This document shows, in pieces, positions 12,491 through 14,712 of a stretch of 14,712 nucleotides of DNA. This DNA comes from Pseudomonadota bacterium (lineage in GTDB: Bacteria > Pseudomonadota > Gammaproteobacteria > Burkholderiales > Gallionellaceae). The position numbers were made by a program, and so were the translations under genes. Each line of letters begins with the position of its first letter. The stretch's first letter is position 1. Below the pieces are notes generated by a model. The model was not told where the DNA came from. It did not search any database and saw only the letters and a list, made by a program, of their open reading frames with translations. The stretch spans positions 1 to 14,712 of the forward strand of contig JAJXTL010000064.1 of assembly GCA_021783855.1 (NCBI GenBank). The letters run 5' to 3'.

Positions 12491-14712
12491 TTACCCGACT
12501 TCATCCGCGTTGAGCAGTTCTTTCGCAGAAAGGTGCAGCGCATCTCCCAGCGCGTACATGAATTCACTGACCTTGATTGGTTTGGTGAGATAGCGGAAGA
12601 ATCCTGCCTCCATCCCTTTCTCGACATCGCGTGGCATTGCATTGGCACTGATGGCAATGACGGGAATGTGCTTAGTTTTCAGATCTTCACGCAGCAGCTT
12701 CAGCACCTGAAAACCATTCATGCCGGGCAGATTGATGTCCATCAGGATCACATCCGGAAGATGGGCGCGTGCAAGCGCTATGCCTTGATTGCCATCGCGC
12801 GCGCTCAGCATCGTGATATGCGGGTGACCCTCAATGATTTGTTCGACCAGCATCAGGTTGGCCGGATTGTCTTCCACATAGAGCAGTGTGTACTGCGCCG
12901 GGTTGCTGTGCGCAATTCCTTGAACTGGCAGCGCAAGCTCTGCTGACAGTATATTTTCACCGGCAAATTGTGGCATAACGTCCCGAGCCAGTTCAATCCA
13001 GAATTCGCTGCCCACGTCGACCGTGCTTTTTACACCGATTTTGCCTCCCATCAGCTCGACCAGTTGCCGGGTTACCACCAGGCCGATGCCCGTACCTTCT
13101 TCAGTGCCAGTCTCCTGGCCGAGACGATTGAACGGCTGAAATAGTTGTGCCAGTTTTTCTGATGACAATCCCTTACCGCTGTCTTTGATGCTGATGCGTA
13201 TGCGTTCAGGGGTGCTCATGGTGCATGCCACCTCGACCGTGCCATGCTCGCGGTTGTATTTGATTGCATTGGATAGCAGGTTGATCAGAACCTGCTTTAC
13301 CCGTGTCCGATCGGCATTGGCAAACCAGTTGGTGTCGAAGGGGAGAAAATGTATGTGGATGTCGCGTTTGCGCGCCTGCGGTTCGATCATGGCCTGGCAT
13401 TCGAGCATGACATCAATCAGCGACACCGATTCGCGCGACAGCAATAGCTTGCCGGACTCAATCACAGCGAGGTCGAGAATTTGGTTAATCAACTCCAGCA
13501 GATACCATCCTGCCTTAATGATCTGGTTTAGTTTGATCGCTTGCGCATCCGTTGGCGGCGGTGCCCCCCCCTCCAGCAACTGTGCAAAACCCAGGATGGC
13601 ATTGAGCGGGGTGCGCAACTCATGACTCATGCTGGACAAGAAATCAGATTTCGCCAGGTTGGCTTTTTCCGCCACAGACTTGGCGTTTTCCAGTTCCCTG
13701 TCCATGAGTTTTCGTTCGGTAACGTCGCGAGCAGCGGCGAACACGCCCTGCAGCTTCCTGTCCCGGTTATAAAAGGTGGACGCATTGAAGGACACCACCG
13801 TTTCTTTACCGTCCATGGCGCGCACGGTGAGCTCGTAGTTGGAGAGCTTCTTTTCACTCAACACCCGCTTGATGCTTGCCTCGGCCCGCTCCGGATCGGT
13901 AAAATAGTTCTTGAATGGCGCGCCGATCAGCTCGTCACGCGTGCAGCCTGTAAGTGCCTCCATCTGCTTGTTGGCGTCGGCAATGATGCCAGATGGATCA
14001 GTGGTTATAATCGCGTCGATGTTGGACTCTATCAGTGAGCGCGTATAGAACTGCTGGTCGCGCAGACGCTGATCGAGCTTCTTCTGCTCTTCTTCTATCT
14101 GCTTGCGTGCGGTATTGTCGGTGCCGATCAGCAGGTAACCGATGATGGCATTTTGCTCGTCCCGCAGCGCAGTAACCGACACCACCGCCGGGAAGCGGCT
14201 GCCGTCCTTGCGGATATAAGTCAGCTCGTAAATATCCTCGATACCGCGCGAGGCCTTGAACACCAGCGCCTCGAAGCCCGGTGCAATCTGGGTTTCGAGT
14301 TCAGCGCTCAGTGTCCGCGCGCGCGCAACCACTTCCTCAGGATCGGAAATATCCGCCGGGGTGATCTTGTTCATTACCTCAATGGCAGTGTAGCCCAGCA
14401 TGCGTTCTGCGCCGACGTTGAAAATCTGAATCACGCCCTTCGCATCGGTGGCGATACTGGAAAAGTTGGCGCTGTCGAAAATCGCTTTCTGCAACGCGCC
14501 CGCTTTGAGCAGTGCCTCTTCAGCATGCTTGCGGGCGGTATTGTCGGTGCCGATCAGCAGATAACCGATGATGGCGTTGTCATCGTCGCGCAATGCGGTA
14601 ACCGACACCACCGCCGGGAAGCGGCTGCCGTCCTTGCGGATATAAGTCAGCTCGTAAATATCCTCGATACCGCGCGAGGCCTTGAACACCAGCGCCTCGA
14701 AGCCCGGTGCAA
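12491..14712 (-). CDS. multi-PAS hybrid sensor histidine kinase, N-terminus outside the window
   Basis: At least 739 residues of a hybrid kinase are visible. The frame stays open through the right edge, so the true start is not seen. Counting from the edge, a PAS/PAC C-terminal piece (1-62) is followed by a full PAS/PAC (about 73-203), a coiled linker, a third PAS (about 222-335), HisKA with SHELRTPLNAILGF (His363), a HATPase domain (N-box NLLSNAIKYN 477-486, DSGKG 510-514, EGTGIGL 538-544) and a C-terminal receiver (Asp658 in DVILMDINLPGMNGF, Lys710 in LTKP). No membrane segment is seen in this part, so it may sense a cytoplasmic or redox-type signal. It phosphorylates itself and passes phosphate to its own receiver and probably to the adjacent REC-GGDEF protein, 5 nt downstream. 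No HPt domain is visible. The first two PAC blocks are almost identical, reflecting a recent internal duplication. Confidence 0.93.
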   Translation of the reverse strand, partial: APGFEALVFKASRGIEDIYELTYIRKDGSRFPAVVSVTALRDDDNAIIGYLLIGTDNTARKHAEEALLKAGALQKAIFDSANFSSIATDAKGVIQIFNVGAERMLGYTAIEVMNKITPADISDPEEVVARARTLSAELETQIAPGFEALVFKASRGIEDIYELTYIRKDGSRFPAVVSVTALRDEQNAIIGYLLIGTDNTARKQIEEEQKKLDQRLRDQQFYTRSLIESNIDAIITTDPSGIIADANKQMEALTGCTRDELIGAPFKNYFTDPERAEASIKRVLSEKKLSNYELTVRAMDGKETVVSFNASTFYNRDRKLQGVFAAARDVTERKLMDRELENAKSVAEKANLAKSDFLSSMSHELRTPLNAILGFAQLLEGGAPPPTDAQAIKLNQIIKAGWYLLELINQILDLAVIESGKLLLSRESVSLIDVMLECQAMIEPQARKRDIHIHFLPFDTNWFANADRTRVKQVLINLLSNAIKYNREHGTVEVACTMSTPERIRISIKDSGKGLSSEKLAQLFQPFNRLGQETGTEEGTGIGLVVTRQLVELMGGKIGVKSTVDVGSEFWIELARDVMPQFAGENILSAELALPVQGIAHSNPAQYTLLYVEDNPANLMLVEQIIEGHPHITMLSARDGNQGIALARAHLPDVILMDINLPGMNGFQVLKLLREDLKTKHIPVIAISANAMPRDVEKGMEAGFFRYLTKPIKVSEFMYALGDALHLSAKELLNADEVG
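14100..14286. repeat. PAS/PAC repeat inside the kinase gene, copy A
   Basis: This segment matches 14526-14712 at a constant offset of 426 bp (142 codons). I count about 10 mismatches in 187, and none over the last 115 bp (14172-14286). It encodes the PAC block FKASRGIEDIYELTYIRKDG through LLIGTDNTARK. The partner runs into the window edge, so the repeat may be longer. Confidence 0.93.
14526..14712. repeat. PAS/PAC repeat inside the kinase gene, copy B, cut by the window edge
   Basis: This is the partner of 14100-14286, in the same reading frame and 142 codons further upstream in the protein. The differences cluster around the codons for RDDDN versus RDEQN. The complete identity continues to the last base of the window, so a third or longer copy beyond it is possible. 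Confidence 0.93.

Overview
The window looks like chromosomal DNA of a betaproteobacterium. A member of the Nitrosomonadales (Gallionella/Sideroxydans/Methylophilus relatives) is my best guess. It rests on the mix of families (AsmA, PF10136 'site-specific recombinase', CsbD, a GspE/PulE ATPase with a long zinc-finger insert, PAS-rich hybrid kinases) and on moderate GC with a GC-leaning third codon position. This is inference, not a database result. I see no tRNA, rRNA, CRISPR array, transposase or phage gene.

Layout, left to right. (1) 1-572, plus strand: the C-terminal end of a type II secretion/type IV pilus ATPase, cut by the window edge. (2) 671-2710, minus: an AsmA-family envelope protein, converging on (1). 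(3) 2711-3300: a long gene-poor spacer with a perfect 9-bp dyad upstream of the asmA-like gene, a roughly 110-bp MITE-like inverted-repeat element, further dyads and a possible leader ORF. (4) 3301-5873, plus: a tight three-gene operon of a chorismatase-family enzyme (XanB2/Hyg5/FkbO type), a PlsC-type acyltransferase and a family 2 glycosyltransferase. These are parts normally seen inside aryl-polyene or xanthomonadin-like pigment clusters, here without any ketosynthase or acyl-carrier gene in view. (5) 5896-7741, minus: an ABCD/YddA-type ABC exporter half-transporter, preceded by and overlapping a 51-codon small ORF. (6) 7843-9376, minus: a small stress/envelope block with a short lipoprotein, a CsbD-family protein and an unrecognised AT-richer 132-residue protein. 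The last two genes share an almost identical 226-bp upstream region, a segmental duplication that carries a gene-end hairpin, a palindrome, the ribosome binding site and the first start codons. (7) 9374-11308, minus: a polytopic membrane protein of the PF10136 family. (8) 11526-14712, minus: a two-gene signalling operon of a multi-PAS hybrid histidine kinase (truncated by the window edge) followed by a REC-GGDEF diguanylate cyclase.

How the genes may work together. The kinase and diguanylate cyclase almost certainly form one phosphorelay/c-di-GMP output module. The chorismatase, acyltransferase and glycosyltransferase probably make or attach a hydroxybenzoate-derived lipid or pigment at the membrane. 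The AsmA protein, lipoprotein and CsbD proteins point to envelope and stress physiology. A shared palindrome, GTACG-N4-CGTAC, lies upstream of the asmA-like gene and of both csbD-type starts, and suggests a common regulator for these otherwise separate loci.

The points I consider most worth checking are the duplicated promoter/5' segment that drives a non-homologous gene, the shared palindrome, the compact chorismatase operon, the small ORF coupled to the ABC transporter, and the 426-bp-period PAS/PAC duplication inside the kinase.
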